From Pseudomonas abietaniphila (GTDB lineage Bacteria; Pseudomonadota; Gammaproteobacteria; Pseudomonadales; Pseudomonadaceae), in the NCBI RefSeq assembly GCF_900100795.1, contig NZ_FNCO01000003.1:248001-312000 (forward strand): DNA of 64,000 bases, given 5' to 3'. Position 1 is the first letter of the stretch. Each line of letters opens with the position of its first letter. The notes under the pieces are model-generated. The model had not been told where the DNA came from. It did not search any database and worked only from the letters and a program-made list of their open reading frames with translations. Positions 17,598 through 27,528 of the stretch are shown here, piece by piece. The translations under genes and the position numbers were made by a program.

Positions 17598-18209
17598 ATG
17601 TTGTTGATGCTCTATCTGATCGCCATCACCGCCGAGGCCATGACAGGTGCACTGTCTGCTGGCCGCCGGGGCATGGACTGGTTTGGCGTGGTGCTGATTG
17701 CCTGCATCACGGCGCTCGGTGGCGGCTCGGTACGCGACGTGCTGCTGGGGCATTACCCGCTGACGTGGGTCAAACACCCTGAATACCTGATCCTCACCAG
17801 CGTCGCGGCGTTGGTGACGATCTTTATCGCCCCGCTGATGCGGCACTTGCGCTCGCTGTTTCTGGTGCTCGACGCACTCGGGCTGGTTGCTTTCACGGTC
17901 ATTGGCTGCATGACGGCGCTGGACATGGGCCTGAGCATGACGGTCGCGGCCGTCAGCGGCGTGATCACGGGGGTGTTCGGCGGGATCTTGCGGGACATCT
18001 TCTGCAACGACATCCCGCTGATTTTCCGGCGCGAGCTTTACGCCAGCGTGTCATTTGCCGCGGCATGGTGTTTTCTGCTCTGTCAGTGGGCGGGATTGCC
18101 CATCGAGCAGGGCACATTGATCACGCTGTTTGGAGGGTTGCTACTGCGCTTGCTGGCGATCAAATATCGCTGGGAAATGCCCAAGTTCGTTTACAAGGAT
18201 GGGCATTGA
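17598..18209 (+). CDS. TRIC/UPF0126-family membrane channel
   Basis: Codes for 203 residues from the ATG at 17598 (MLLMLYLIAITAEAMTGALSAGRRGMDWFG), which has a CAGGGAC ribosome site; a GTG at 17559 is less likely. About seven membrane helices form two homologous halves. Each half has a glycine-rich R-D motif: GGGSVRDVLLGHYPL and GGILRDIFCNDIPL. This duplication is the mark of the bacterial homologues of trimeric intracellular cation channels (YicG type). The ion and physiological role in Pseudomonas are not known. It is convergent with queG. Confidence 0.87.
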   Translation: MLLMLYLIAITAEAMTGALSAGRRGMDWFGVVLIACITALGGGSVRDVLLGHYPLTWVKHPEYLILTSVAALVTIFIAPLMRHLRSLFLVLDALGLVAFTVIGCMTALDMGLSMTVAAVSGVITGVFGGILRDIFCNDIPLIFRRELYASVSFAAAWCFLLCQWAGLPIEQGTLITLFGGLLLRLLAIKYRWEMPKFVYKDGH

Positions 18210-18241
18210 GGCTCGCTGGTTTTTTAAATGGTTGGCGCTAA

Positions 18242-19354
18242 TCAGATAATCGCGCCTCTCCTCTCATGCTGGAGCAACGCCCATTCCACATGCTCGCGCA
18301 CCATTTCCGAGGGATGATCGAGTCGCGCCTTCAAGGCCTCGATCACCGGAATGCTCGACGGCGCATTGCCCAGACCCACCGCCAGATTCCTCAACCAGCG
18401 CTCATACCCGGCACGTCGCAGCGGTGAGCCTTCGGTGTTGCTCAAGAAGGTCGTTTCATCCCACAAAAACAACGTCGCCAGCTCGGCGTTATCAAGGCCG
18501 TGACGGGGCTTGAAGTCGTTCTGGTCAGTCGGGCGGGCGAATCGGTTCCAGGGGCAGACAATCTGACAATCGTCGCAGCCGAACACGCGATTCCCGATCA
18601 TCGAACGCAGCGCTTCGGGAATGGCTGTCTTCAGTTCGATGGTCAGGTAAGAGATGCATTTGCGCGCATCCAGCACATAGGGGCCTGCGAATGCATTGGT
18701 CGGACAGATCTCCAGGCACGCGGTGCAGCGCCCGCAATGCTCGGTCGCGTGACGTTCGTCTACCGGCAAGGGCAGGTCGACGAACAGTTCGCTGAGGAAA
18801 AAGTAGCTGCCTGCCTTGCGGTTGAGCACCAGCGTGTTCTTGCCGATCCAGCCCAATCCGGCTTGCTCGGCAATGGCTTTCTCCAGGACCGGCGCGCTGT
18901 CGACAAAGGCTCGGAAACCGAACGGCCCGATGGCTTGCTGGATGCGCTCTGCCAATTGCTGCACGCGTTTGCGGATCAGCTTGTGATAGTCGCGGCCCAG
19001 CGCATAACGCGACACGTAGGCTTTCTCAGGTTCTGCCAGACGTTGGGCCATGTGCGTGTCGCCGGGAAGATAGTCCATGCGCAGCGACACAACCCGTAAC
19101 GTTCCCGGCACCAATTCGTCCGGATGCGAACGTTTGCTGCCATGGGCTGCCATATAGTCCATCTCGCCGTGATAACCGGCTTCGAGCCAGCGCTCCAGAT
19201 GCTGCTCATGCTCCGCCAGATCCAGCCCCGAGATGCCGACCTGCTGGAACCCGAGCTCACGCCCCCAGTCCTTGATCGATTGGGCAAGTTCGTTCAACCC
19301 CGCAGCCGTCATGGGCACAGAGTGTTGGGATGGATCTACTGTAATCGCGGACAT
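18242..19354 (-). CDS. queG: Epoxyqueuosine reductase
   Basis: Codes for 370 residues from the ATG at 19354; the upstream extension to 19426 runs through the nnrD promoter region and is unlikely. Two 4Fe-4S clusters are supported by CGRCTACLEICP and CDDCQIVCPWNRFA. Upstream lies the cobalamin-binding reductase part (YVSRYALGRDYHKLIR). A C-terminal HEAT-like helical repeat ends the protein. It reduces epoxyqueuosine to queuosine in tRNA, the last step of Q synthesis. It is divergent from nnrD. Confidence 0.96.
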   Translation of the reverse strand: MSAITVDPSQHSVPMTAAGLNELAQSIKDWGRELGFQQVGISGLDLAEHEQHLERWLEAGYHGEMDYMAAHGSKRSHPDELVPGTLRVVSLRMDYLPGDTHMAQRLAEPEKAYVSRYALGRDYHKLIRKRVQQLAERIQQAIGPFGFRAFVDSAPVLEKAIAEQAGLGWIGKNTLVLNRKAGSYFFLSELFVDLPLPVDERHATEHCGRCTACLEICPTNAFAGPYVLDARKCISYLTIELKTAIPEALRSMIGNRVFGCDDCQIVCPWNRFARPTDQNDFKPRHGLDNAELATLFLWDETTFLSNTEGSPLRRAGYERWLRNLAVGLGNAPSSIPVIEALKARLDHPSEMVREHVEWALLQHERRGAII

Positions 19355-19383
19355 TGCAAAGAGGACACCGGGGCGCAGGTGCG

Positions 19384-19389
19384 TATAAT
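19384..19389 (+). promoter_or_regulatory. Probable -10 box of the nnrD superoperon
   Basis: A perfect TATAAT at 19384-19389 lies 29 bases upstream of the nnrD ATG in the 63-base gap to the divergent queG. No convincing -35 is at the right distance, so this is a tentative call. Confidence 0.45.
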
Positions 19390-19417
19390 TCTGCCAGACA
19401 TCGGAGCTCAAAGACGC

Positions 19418-20914
19418 ATGTTGCACAGCAAACCCCCATTACCCGACGCGCTGTATAGCGCCGCGCAAGTGCGTGACCTCGACGCACGCCTGATTGCTGC
19501 GGGCACGCCTGGCTTCGATTTGATGCAGCGCGCCGCTCATGCTGCGTGGCGAGCGTTGCGTCGGCGCTGGCCTGAAGCACGGCAACTGACCGTGCTGGCG
19601 GGGCGCGGCAATAACGCAGGCGACGGCTATTTGATCGCTGCGTTGGCGCAGCGTGCGGGGTGGCAAGTCTCGGCACTCGCCGTGGGCGACGTTTCTGCCC
19701 TGACCGGCGATGCGGCGTCTGCCTATCAAGAAGCACTCGGCGCGGGCGTTAATGTGCGGCCTTGGGGGCAGCAACCGCTGGTCGGCATTCTCGTCGATGC
19801 GTTGCTCGGCACAGGCCTCAACGGCGATGTCCGTGAGCCGTATGCCAGCGCGATTCAGTGCATCAACGACAGCGGCCTGCCGGTGATGGCCGTCGATATC
19901 CCTTCGGGCCTGTGCGCGAACACCGGACGCACCCTGGGTCTAGCTGTTCACGCCGACCTCACCGTGACATTCATCGGCCTCAAAATCGGTCTGTTGACAG
20001 GCGATGCTCCCGAGCTTGTGGGCGAACTGGTTTTCGACGACCTGCAAGCCGATGCCGCGATCGTGGCGCAGACGCCGGTCAGCATTAAACGTCTGGATAC
20101 ATTCAACCTGCCCAGGCTGGCACCTCGCTCACGCACGGCCCACAAAGGCATGTTTGGCCGGGTGCTGGTCGTCGGCGGCGATCTGGGGTTTGGGGGCGCA
20201 GCGCTTTTGGCCACCGAGAGCACGCTGCGCTGCGGCGCGGGTATGGTGACGCTGGCGACACGTCCCGAGCACGTTTCAGCGGCGCTAACGCGTTTTCCCG
20301 AAGTCATGACCGCAGGCATTCAATCGGCTAACCAGTTGATGGCGTTAATCGAACCCGCCAGCGTTCTGGTGGTGGGGCCGGGTCTCGGGCAGCACAGCTG
20401 GGGGCGCAGTTTGCTGTCCGCGGTCGCCAGCTCTCCTCGCCCGCAAGTCTGGGACGCCGATGCATTGAATCAACTGGCGGCCGGGTCGGTCAGTTTGCCG
20501 AACGGTTGCGTGATCACGCCGCATCCTGGTGAGGCTGCCCGTCTGCTGGGTGTCAGCACTCAGGCGATTCAGGCCGACCGTACGGCGTCTGCCGTGGCTC
20601 TCGCTAAAAAATACAACGCCGTCTGTGTACTCAAGGGCAGCGGCAGCCTGATTGCCAGTCCCGAAGGTGAACTGGCGTTAGCCGACCATGGGCATCCAGC
20701 GATGGCGACTGGCGGGTTGGGCGATGTGCTGTCCGGTGTGATCGGTGCCTTGATGGCGCAAAAGATGCCTGCGTTCGACGCAGCCTGCCTTGCGGTGTGG
20801 TTGCACGCGCTGGCCGGAGAAAAATGTGGAGCAAGCGGGCGGGGAATGGCTGCCGCTGATCTGATTCCTGTTATTCGTCAGCTTCTGGAGGAGCAACAAC
20901 CGTGTCTGAGTTAA
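19418..20914 (+). CDS. nnrD: Bifunctional NAD(P)H-hydrate epimerase/dehydratase
   Basis: Codes for 498 residues from the ATG at 19418; longer readings start inside queG on the other strand. The N-terminal YjeF epimerase domain (about 10-215) shows AGRGNNAGDGYLIA and VDALLGTGLNGDVREPYA. The C-terminal ribokinase-like dehydratase domain (about 225-495) shows GRVLVVGGD, HPGEAARLLG and the catalytic ATGGLGDVLSG. It repairs damaged NADHX and NADPHX. Its end overlaps tsaE by 13 bases. Confidence 0.96.
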   Translation: MLHSKPPLPDALYSAAQVRDLDARLIAAGTPGFDLMQRAAHAAWRALRRRWPEARQLTVLAGRGNNAGDGYLIAALAQRAGWQVSALAVGDVSALTGDAASAYQEALGAGVNVRPWGQQPLVGILVDALLGTGLNGDVREPYASAIQCINDSGLPVMAVDIPSGLCANTGRTLGLAVHADLTVTFIGLKIGLLTGDAPELVGELVFDDLQADAAIVAQTPVSIKRLDTFNLPRLAPRSRTAHKGMFGRVLVVGGDLGFGGAALLATESTLRCGAGMVTLATRPEHVSAALTRFPEVMTAGIQSANQLMALIEPASVLVVGPGLGQHSWGRSLLSAVASSPRPQVWDADALNQLAAGSVSLPNGCVITPHPGEAARLLGVSTQAIQADRTASAVALAKKYNAVCVLKGSGSLIASPEGELALADHGHPAMATGGLGDVLSGVIGALMAQKMPAFDAACLAVWLHALAGEKCGASGRGMAAADLIPVIRQLLEEQQPCLS

Positions 20915-21372
20915 CCCTGCATCTGGTGGGTGAAGAAGCCATGACGAGCTTTGGCGCACGGATTGCCCAAGTCACTGAAAGCAATGGGATTATTTTTCTT
21001 GAGGGCGATCTGGGTGCGGGCAAGACGACGCTGTCACGCGGCATCATCCGTGGCCTGGGTCACGTCGGCGCGGTCAAAAGCCCGACATTTACCCTCGTAG
21101 AACCTTACGAAATCGGGAGGAATCGCGCGTATCACTTTGATCTCTACCGACTTGTTGATCCAGAAGAGCTAGAATTCCTCGGCATACGCGATTACTTCGA
21201 AGGGGACGCGCTTTGCCTGATCGAGTGGCCCAATCTTGGTGCAGGCTTTTTGCCAAAGCCTGACCTGATCATTACCATTAGGCCCCACGCGGAAGGTCGA
21301 GTGCTGACTTTGAGCCCGAAAAGCTCGCGCGGCGAGCAGTGGTGTGCCGCTTTGGCTTTGGAATTCAAATAG
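20902..21372 (+). CDS. tsaE: tRNA threonylcarbamoyladenosine synthesis ATPase TsaE
   Basis: Codes for 156 residues from a GTG at 20902 with a GGAGGAG ribosome site inside the end of nnrD. The P-loop GDLGAGKTT is at residues 35-43, and KSPTFTLVEPY and HFDLYRL are family motifs. TsaE drives turnover of the TsaBDE complex that makes t6A37 in ANN-decoding tRNAs. It is in the usual nnrD-tsaE-amiB order. Confidence 0.96.
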   Translation: MSELTLHLVGEEAMTSFGARIAQVTESNGIIFLEGDLGAGKTTLSRGIIRGLGHVGAVKSPTFTLVEPYEIGRNRAYHFDLYRLVDPEELEFLGIRDYFEGDALCLIEWPNLGAGFLPKPDLIITIRPHAEGRVLTLSPKSSRGEQWCAALALEFK

Positions 21373-21386
21373 ATATGGGGTTAGGT

Positions 21387-22814
21387 ATGCGCATGCGCGC
21401 GCTGGTTACTGTGGTAGGACTTCTGCTGGCGACATTGGCTGTCGACGCGTTGGCCGCTACACAGGTACGAAGTGTTCGCTTATGGCGTGCTCCGGATAAC
21501 ACCCGACTGGTCTTCGACCTGTCCGGCCCGGTACAGCACAGCGTCTTCACCCTGCAGTCTCCGGATCGTCTGGTCATCGACATCAACGGTGCGACGCTGG
21601 GCGGTTCGTTGAACATTCCCACGGCCAATACGCCGATCACCAACATGCGTTCTGCACAGCGCACGCCGGATGACCTGCGGGTGGTCATCGACCTGAAAAA
21701 AGCCGTGACGCCGAAAAGTTTTACCCTGGCGCCGAACCAGCAATACGGCAACCGCTTGGTGGTTGACCTTTACGACAACGCTGCCGACGCCAATCCACCT
21801 CCGAGCGTCGCTGATACGCCTGCAACCGTGGCACCGGCCACGCCTGCAGTCCCGGTGAGCCCGTCGAAGCCTGAAATCAAACTGCCTCCGGTGCCCAACG
21901 GCAAACGTGACATCGTGGTCGTGGTCGATGCCGGGCACGGCGGTGAAGACCCGGGCGCCTCGGGCGGTCGCGGGCAGAAAGAAAAGAACGTGGTGCTGTC
22001 GATCGCAAAAGAACTGCAGCGTCAGATCAACGCTGAAAAGGGCTACCGCGCCGAGCTGACACGTACTGGCGACTACTTCATTCCATTGCGTAAACGCACC
22101 GAGATTGCCCGCGCCAAAGGTGCGGACCTCTTCGTGTCCATTCACGCTGACGCTGCGCCTTCGTCGGCAGCCTTTGGTGCTTCGGTGTTTGCCCTGTCGG
22201 ATCGAGGCGCCACCTCGGAAACCGCCCGTTGGCTGGCAGACAGTGAAAACCGTTCCGACTTGATTGGTGGTGCGGGCGCTGTGAGCCTGGATGACAAGGA
22301 CCGCATGCTGGCCGGTGTGCTGCTCGATCTGTCGATGACTGCCTCGCTGACCTCGAGTCTCAACGTGGGCCAGAAGGTGCTGACCAACATCGGGCGGGTG
22401 ACTTCGCTGCACAAATCGCGCGTCGAGCAGGCGGGCTTCATGGTGCTCAAGTCGCCGGATATTCCGTCGATCCTGGTGGAAACCGGCTTTATCTCCAATG
22501 CCGCCGAGGCCAACAAGCTAGAAGGCTCAAGCCATCAGCAGGCGTTGGCGCGCTCCATCACTGCAGGTGTGAAGCAGTTCTTCCAGCAAAACCCGCCACA
22601 GGGTACTTACATTGCCTGGCTGCGTGACAACGGCAAGCTGGCCATGGGCGCTCGCGAGCACACGGTTCGCCCTGGCGAGTCCCTGAGCATGATTGCCGTG
22701 CGTTACGACATGAGCATGGAGGCACTGCGCTCGGCCAACAAACTCAGGTCCGATGAGCTGAAGATTGGTCAGCAACTCAAGATTCCGAGCGCGGAACTGG
22801 CGGGTGAGCCATGA
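21387..22814 (+). CDS. amiB: N-acetylmuramoyl-L-alanine amidase with AMIN and LysM domains
   Basis: Codes for 475 residues from the ATG at 21387, chosen for its GGGGTTAGG ribosome site; ATGs at 21375 and 21393 are alternatives. A signal peptide ends near ALA-ATQ. An AMIN domain (about 25-135) is followed by a Pro/Ala linker. The zinc amidase_3 domain (about 175-400) has [21 protein letters not shown] and [12 protein letters not shown]-terminal LysM ([18 protein letters not shown]) binds peptidoglycan. It splits septal peptidoglycan at division. The TGA overlaps the mutL ATG (ATGA). Confidence 0.95.
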   Translation: MRMRALVTVVGLLLATLAVDALAATQVRSVRLWRAPDNTRLVFDLSGPVQHSVFTLQSPDRLVIDINGATLGGSLNIPTANTPITNMRSAQRTPDDLRVVIDLKKAVTPKSFTLAPNQQYGNRLVVDLYDNAADANPPPSVADTPATVAPATPAVPVSPSKPEIKLPPVPNGKRDIVVVVDAGHGGEDPGASGGRGQKEKNVVLSIAKELQRQINAEKGYRAELTRTGDYFIPLRKRTEIARAKGADLFVSIHADAAPSSAAFGASVFALSDRGATSETARWLADSENRSDLIGGAGAVSLDDKDRMLAGVLLDLSMTASLTSSLNVGQKVLTNIGRVTSLHKSRVEQAGFMVLKSPDIPSILVETGFISNAAEANKLEGSSHQQALARSITAGVKQFFQQNPPQGTYIAWLRDNGKLAMGAREHTVRPGESLSMIAVRYDMSMEALRSANKLRSDELKIGQQLKIPSAELAGEP

Positions 22815-24796
22815 CCGATCTGCTGCTTGATGAGCAAGGCTTTGACGCAGGTATAAACGCCGACAGTCCGGCCGCTCAAGCGGCGCGCATCCAGTTGCTC
22901 AGCCCGCGCCTGGCCAACCAGATTGCAGCAGGCGAGGTGGTTGAGCGTCCTGCGTCGGTGATCAAGGAACTGCTGGAAAACAGCCTCGACTCCGGTGCGC
23001 GCCGCATCGATGTGGATGTCGAACAGGCGGGCATCAAGCTATTGCGGGTCCGCGACGACGGCGGTGGCATCTCCTCCGATGACCTGCCGCTGGCGTTGGC
23101 GCGACACGCCACCAGCAAGATTCGTGAGCTCGAAGATCTTGAGCGGGTCATGAGCCTTGGCTTCCGTGGCGAAGCGCTGGCGTCGATCAGCTCGGTCGCA
23201 CGCCTGACGCTGACGTCCCGCACCCGCGATGCCGACCAGGCCTGGCAGGTTGAAACCGAGGGCCGCGACATGGCATCCCGCGTTCAGCCTGCTGCGCATC
23301 CGGTTGGTACCTCGGTGGAAGTGCGTGATCTGTTTTTCAACACGCCAGCGCGGCGCAAGTTTCTCAAGGCCGAAAAAACCGAATTCGATCATCTGCAGGA
23401 AGTGATCAAGCGCATGGCGCTGGCGCGTTTCGACGTTGCTTTCCACCTGCGGCATAACGGCAAGACGATCCTCAGCCTGCACGAGGCTCGCGATGACGTC
23501 GCTCGCGCGCGTCGGGTGTCTGCGGTCTGCGGCCCGGGTTTCCTTGAGCAGGCGCTGCCCATCGAGGTTGAGCGCAACGGCCTGAAACTGTGGGGCTGGG
23601 TGGGCTTGCCGACGTTCTCGCGCAGTCAGGCCGATCTTCAGTATTTCTTCGTCAACGGCCGCGCCGTTCGCGACAAGCTGGTCGCGCACGCCGTGCGTCA
23701 GGCCTATCGCGATGTGCTGTTCAACGGGCGTCATCCGACGTTCGTGCTGTTTTTTGAAGTGGATCCGGCCGTCGTCGACGTCAACGTGCACCCCACCAAG
23801 CACGAAGTGCGCTTTCGTGACGGGCGCATGGTTCACGACTTCCTGTATGGCACGCTGCACCGCGCGCTGGGTGACGTGCGCCCCGAAGATCAACTGGCCG
23901 GTACGACATCGGTCACCGCGCTGGTGCGTCCCACCGGGCCGGAAGCGGGCGAGTTCGGGCCGCAGGGCGAGATGCGTCTGGCGAACAATCTGCTGGAAAC
24001 CCCGCAAGGTTCGGCCTGGAATCCGTCGTCCGAGGCGGGCGCCGGAACCGGGAGTGGGGCAGGATATCAGTATCAGTACACGCCCCGTCCTAGCGCGATG
24101 CTGCCGATCGCCGAGGCGCAGGCTGCGTATCGCGAGTTCTTCGCACCGCTGCCCGGCGCCCAGGCGAATCCGGTCGCGACAGGTGTTGCCCTGCCCGAGT
24201 CTCAGGGCGATGTTCCGCCTTTGGGCTACGCGCTGGCGCAACTCAAAGGCATTTATATTCTTGCGGAAAACGCTCACGGCCTGGTGCTGGTGGACATGCA
24301 TGCCGCTCACGAGCGAATCATGTACGAGCGCCTGAAGGTCGCCATGGCCAGCGAAGGTCTCAGCGGTCAGCCGTTGTTGGTGCCCGAGTCGATCGCGGTC
24401 AGTCAGCGTGAAGCTGATTGCGCTGAAGAGCATATGGCAACGTTCCAGCAGTTGGGTTTCGAGCTGCAGCGCCTTGGTCCGGAGAGCTTGGCGATCCGAC
24501 AGATTCCCGCGTTGCTCAAACAGGCTGAAGCCAATCGCCTGGTGCACGACGTGCTGGCCGATTTGATGGAGTACGGCACCAGCGACCGCGTGCAGGCGCA
24601 TATGAACGAACTGCTTGGCACGATGGCCTGTCATGGGGCGATCCGCGCGAACCGGCGTCTGGCAATCCCGGAAATGAATGGCCTTCTGCGCGATATGGAA
24701 AACACCGAGCGCAGCGGTCAATGCAACCACGGAAGGCCGACCTGGACCCAGCTGGGCCTGGACGATCTCGACAAACTATTCCTGCGCGGTCGCTGA
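22811..24796 (+). CDS. mutL: DNA mismatch repair protein MutL
   Basis: Codes for 661 residues. The GHKL ATPase domain (about 27-350) has [27 protein letters not shown] and RHATSKI. The C-terminal domain keeps the endonuclease metal motif [12 protein letters not shown] (DQHAx2Ex4E class), as well as [12 protein letters not shown] and CNHGRPT. This fits a MutH-independent, nicking MutL. The N-terminus is about 22 residues longer than I would expect before the ATPase domain, but the ATG at 22811 overlaps the amiB stop and no better start is visible. It overlaps miaA by one base. Confidence 0.97.
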   Translation: MTDLLLDEQGFDAGINADSPAAQAARIQLLSPRLANQIAAGEVVERPASVIKELLENSLDSGARRIDVDVEQAGIKLLRVRDDGGGISSDDLPLALARHATSKIRELEDLERVMSLGFRGEALASISSVARLTLTSRTRDADQAWQVETEGRDMASRVQPAAHPVGTSVEVRDLFFNTPARRKFLKAEKTEFDHLQEVIKRMALARFDVAFHLRHNGKTILSLHEARDDVARARRVSAVCGPGFLEQALPIEVERNGLKLWGWVGLPTFSRSQADLQYFFVNGRAVRDKLVAHAVRQAYRDVLFNGRHPTFVLFFEVDPAVVDVNVHPTKHEVRFRDGRMVHDFLYGTLHRALGDVRPEDQLAGTTSVTALVRPTGPEAGEFGPQGEMRLANNLLETPQGSAWNPSSEAGAGTGSGAGYQYQYTPRPSAMLPIAEAQAAYREFFAPLPGAQANPVATGVALPESQGDVPPLGYALAQLKGIYILAENAHGLVLVDMHAAHERIMYERLKVAMASEGLSGQPLLVPESIAVSQREADCAEEHMATFQQLGFELQRLGPESLAIRQIPALLKQAEANRLVHDVLADLMEYGTSDRVQAHMNELLGTMACHGAIRANRRLAIPEMNGLLRDMENTERSGQCNHGRPTWTQLGLDDLDKLFLRGR

Positions 24797-25767
24797 TGAG
24801 TGCTCTTCCTCCGGCCATCTTCCTGATGGGGCCGACCGCCGCTGGCAAGACCGATCTGGCTATCGAGCTGACCAAAGTCTTGCCTTGCGAACTGATCAGC
24901 GTCGATTCGGCGCTGGTTTATCGGGGCATGGACATCGGCACCGCCAAGCCTTCAAAGGCGCTTTTGGACACCTATCCCCACCGCCTGATCGATATCCTCG
25001 ATCCCTCGCAGAGCTATTCCGCCGCTGATTTTCGTACAGACGCGCTGCAGGCCATGGCTGAAATCACCGCCCGGGGAAAAATTCCCCTGCTGGTGGGCGG
25101 CACCATGTTGTATTTCAAGGCTCTATTGGAAGGCCTGGCAGACATGCCGGCGGCCGATGCCCAGGTTCGTGCGCAACTGGAGGCTGAAGCGGCCAGTCGT
25201 GGCTGGCAGGCGTTGCACGATGAGTTGGCGAGTATCGACCCGGTGTCGGCGGCCAGGATTCATCCCAATGATCCTCAGCGGCTGGTTCGTGCGCTGGAAG
25301 TCTATCGGGTCAGCGGGATGAGCATGACCGCACATCGCGAGCAACAAAGTGCGCAAAGTGCTCAAGCTGGCGGTTCGGGGCGGCATCAATTGCCCTATAC
25401 TGTCGCAAATCTCGCGATCGCACCGACGGATCGCAAGGTACTGCATGACCGGATCGCACTGCGTTTCAGGCAAATGCTTGATGAAGGATTCGTTGAAGAA
25501 GTTGTGGCGTTACGTTCGAGGGGTGACCTGCACTCGAATTTACCGTCTATAAGAGCTGTAGGGTATCGCCAGGTCTGGGACTATCTGGATGGCAAACTGA
25601 CTCGGGACGAGATGCAGGAACGCGGCATCATTGCCACGCGTCAATTGGCCAAGAGACAGTTCACCTGGTTGCGAAGCTGGGAAGATTTACACTGGTTGGA
25701 CAGCCTGGCTTGCGACAATCTGCCACGCACCTTGAAATACCTGGGATCGGCCTCCATATTGAGCTGA
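24796..25767 (+). CDS. miaA: tRNA dimethylallyltransferase
   Basis: Codes for 323 residues from the ATG at 24796, which overlaps the mutL stop (TGATG). The P-loop GPTAAGKT lies at residues 12-19, followed by [18 protein letters not shown] and [13 protein letters not shown]. It puts the isopentenyl group on A37 of UNN-decoding tRNAs. The mutL-miaA-hfq-hflX order is ancient in gammaproteobacteria. A stretch rich in Gln/Ser/Ala (about 180-195) is a variable insert. Confidence 0.97.
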   Translation: MSALPPAIFLMGPTAAGKTDLAIELTKVLPCELISVDSALVYRGMDIGTAKPSKALLDTYPHRLIDILDPSQSYSAADFRTDALQAMAEITARGKIPLLVGGTMLYFKALLEGLADMPAADAQVRAQLEAEAASRGWQALHDELASIDPVSAARIHPNDPQRLVRALEVYRVSGMSMTAHREQQSAQSAQAGGSGRHQLPYTVANLAIAPTDRKVLHDRIALRFRQMLDEGFVEEVVALRSRGDLHSNLPSIRAVGYRQVWDYLDGKLTRDEMQERGIIATRQLAKRQFTWLRSWEDLHWLDSLACDNLPRTLKYLGSASILS

Positions 25768-25857
25768 GTCCTTGCAATAGCCGTCTATCCTTGGGGGGTA
25801 ACGGCCCAAGCCAATGTTTTCGAATTTATTCTATTGATCCTTAAAGGAGTGCGGCAC

Positions 25858-26118
25858 ATGTCAAAAGGGCATTCGCTACAAGACCCTTACCTGAACACTT
25901 TGCGTAAAGAAAAGGTTGGGGTTTCGATCTATCTGGTAAACGGTATCAAGCTGCAAGGCACGATCGAGTCCTTCGACCAGTTCGTTATTTTGCTGAAGAA
26001 CACTGTCAGCCAAATGGTTTACAAGCACGCCATCTCCACCGTCGTTCCGGTTCGTCCTATTCGTCTGCCTAGCGCAACCGAATCCGACCAGGCTGACGCA
26101 GAGCCAGGTAACGCCTGA
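25858..26118 (+). CDS. hfq: RNA chaperone Hfq
   Basis: Codes for 86 residues from the ATG at 25858 with a strong AAAGGAG ribosome site. The Sm1 ([24 protein letters not shown]) and Sm2 ([10 protein letters not shown]) motifs are complete. The C-terminal tail is short, as in other Pseudomonas, unlike the long E. coli tail. The hexamer pairs small RNAs with mRNAs and works with Crc in catabolite repression in this genus. It is 90 bases from miaA and 12 from hflX. Confidence 0.98.
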   Translation: MSKGHSLQDPYLNTLRKEKVGVSIYLVNGIKLQGTIESFDQFVILLKNTVSQMVYKHAISTVVPVRPIRLPSATESDQADAEPGNA

Positions 26119-26130
26119 TAGGAGTCTGCT

Positions 26131-27432
26131 TTGTTCTTTGAGCGCCACGGTGGTGGTGAGCGGGCAATCCTCGTTCATTTGGATGGTCAGGACCCTGAGG
26201 CGCGCGAAGATCCGCAGGAGTTCCGGGAGCTGGCTCTTTCGGCAGGTGCCGATATCGTCGCGTTTATCAACGTGCCACGGCATCGGCCAACGGCCAAATA
26301 TCTGGTAGGCAGCGGCAAGGTCGAAGAGCTACGGGACCTGGTCAAAGCCGAGAAATCGGATATCGTCATTTTCAATCACGTCCTTACACCCAGTCAGGAA
26401 CGCAACCTTGAAAGAGTTTTCGAGTGTCGCGTGCTTGACCGTACGGGCTTGATTCTCGACATTTTCGCCCAGCGGGCGCGCACTCATGAAGGCAAGTTGC
26501 AGGTCGAGCTGGCCCAGCTCGAGCACATGAGCACGCGTCTGGTTCGTGGCTGGACTCACCTTGAGCGTCAGGGCGGTGGTATCGGCCTGCGTGGTCCGGG
26601 TGAAACCCAGCTGGAAACGGACCGTCGTCTGTTGCGGGTCCGCCTGCGCCAGATCAAGGGCCGTCTCGAAAAAGTCCGCAGTCAGCGCGACCAGGCTCGT
26701 CGCGGTCGTTCACGCGCCGACATTCCCACGGTGTCCATCGTGGGATACACCAACGCCGGTAAATCGACACTCTTCAATGCGGTGACCGATTCCGACGTCT
26801 ACGCTGCTGACCAGCTGTTCGCAACGCTCGACCCGACGTTGCGCCGTCTTGAGCTCAACGACCTGGGGCCGATCGTGCTGGCCGACACCGTGGGCTTCAT
26901 CCGTCACCTGCCGCACAAGCTGGTCGAGGCCTTTCGGGCTACGCTCGAAGAATCGAGCAACTCGGACCTGCTGCTGCATGTCATCGACGCTCACGAGCCC
27001 GATCGCATGGAGCAGATCGAGCAAGTGATGGTGGTGCTGGGCGAGATCGGTGCCCAGGACTTGCCGATGCTGGAGGTCTATAACAAACTCGATTTGCTCG
27101 AGGGGGTTGAGCCTCAGATTCAACGCGATGCCGATGGCAAGCCGCAGCGGGTCTGGGTATCTGCTCGTGATGGTCGCGGTCTGGACTTGCTCAAGCAAGC
27201 CATTGCCGAGCTGTTGGGGAATGATCTGTTTGTTGGCACTTTGTGTCTGTCACAACGCTTCGCCCGGCTGCGCGCCCAGTTTTTCCAATTGGGTGCGGTG
27301 CAGAGCGAAGAGCATGACGACGAAGGTCAAAGCCTGTTGGCTGTACGTTTACCCCGAGTTGAATTCAATCGCCTGGTGAGTCGCGAAGGACTGCAGCCGC
27401 TGGAATTCATCGAGCAACACACTTTGCAATAA
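26131..27432 (+). CDS. hflX: Ribosome-splitting GTPase HflX
   Basis: Codes for 433 residues from a TTG start with TAGGAG eight bases upstream; the N-terminus FFERHGGGERAILVHLD is the conserved Pseudomonas one. The HflX N-terminal domain has GSGKVEEL and a long GPGETQLETDRR segment. The GTPase domain (about 195-370) has G1 VGYTNAGKSTLFN, G3 DTVGF and G4 NKLD. It splits stalled 70S ribosomes under stress. A 96-base gap precedes hflK. Confidence 0.96.
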   Translation: MFFERHGGGERAILVHLDGQDPEAREDPQEFRELALSAGADIVAFINVPRHRPTAKYLVGSGKVEELRDLVKAEKSDIVIFNHVLTPSQERNLERVFECRVLDRTGLILDIFAQRARTHEGKLQVELAQLEHMSTRLVRGWTHLERQGGGIGLRGPGETQLETDRRLLRVRLRQIKGRLEKVRSQRDQARRGRSRADIPTVSIVGYTNAGKSTLFNAVTDSDVYAADQLFATLDPTLRRLELNDLGPIVLADTVGFIRHLPHKLVEAFRATLEESSNSDLLLHVIDAHEPDRMEQIEQVMVVLGEIGAQDLPMLEVYNKLDLLEGVEPQIQRDADGKPQRVWVSARDGRGLDLLKQAIAELLGNDLFVGTLCLSQRFARLRAQFFQLGAVQSEEHDDEGQSLLAVRLPRVEFNRLVSREGLQPLEFIEQHTLQ

Positions 27433-27528
27433 AAGCCTGAAAAAGCGGTTGTGCTGCTTTGACAGGCATTCTGTAGCATTGGTCGGCGCGCCGCGGGCGC
27501 GTCTTTGCTTTATCAGATGGAGAGCGCT

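Noticed and set aside
19124..19417. N-terminal extension of nnrD
   Set aside because: It lies within queG on the opposite strand and crosses a TATAAT box; the YjeF domain starts right after the ATG at 19418.
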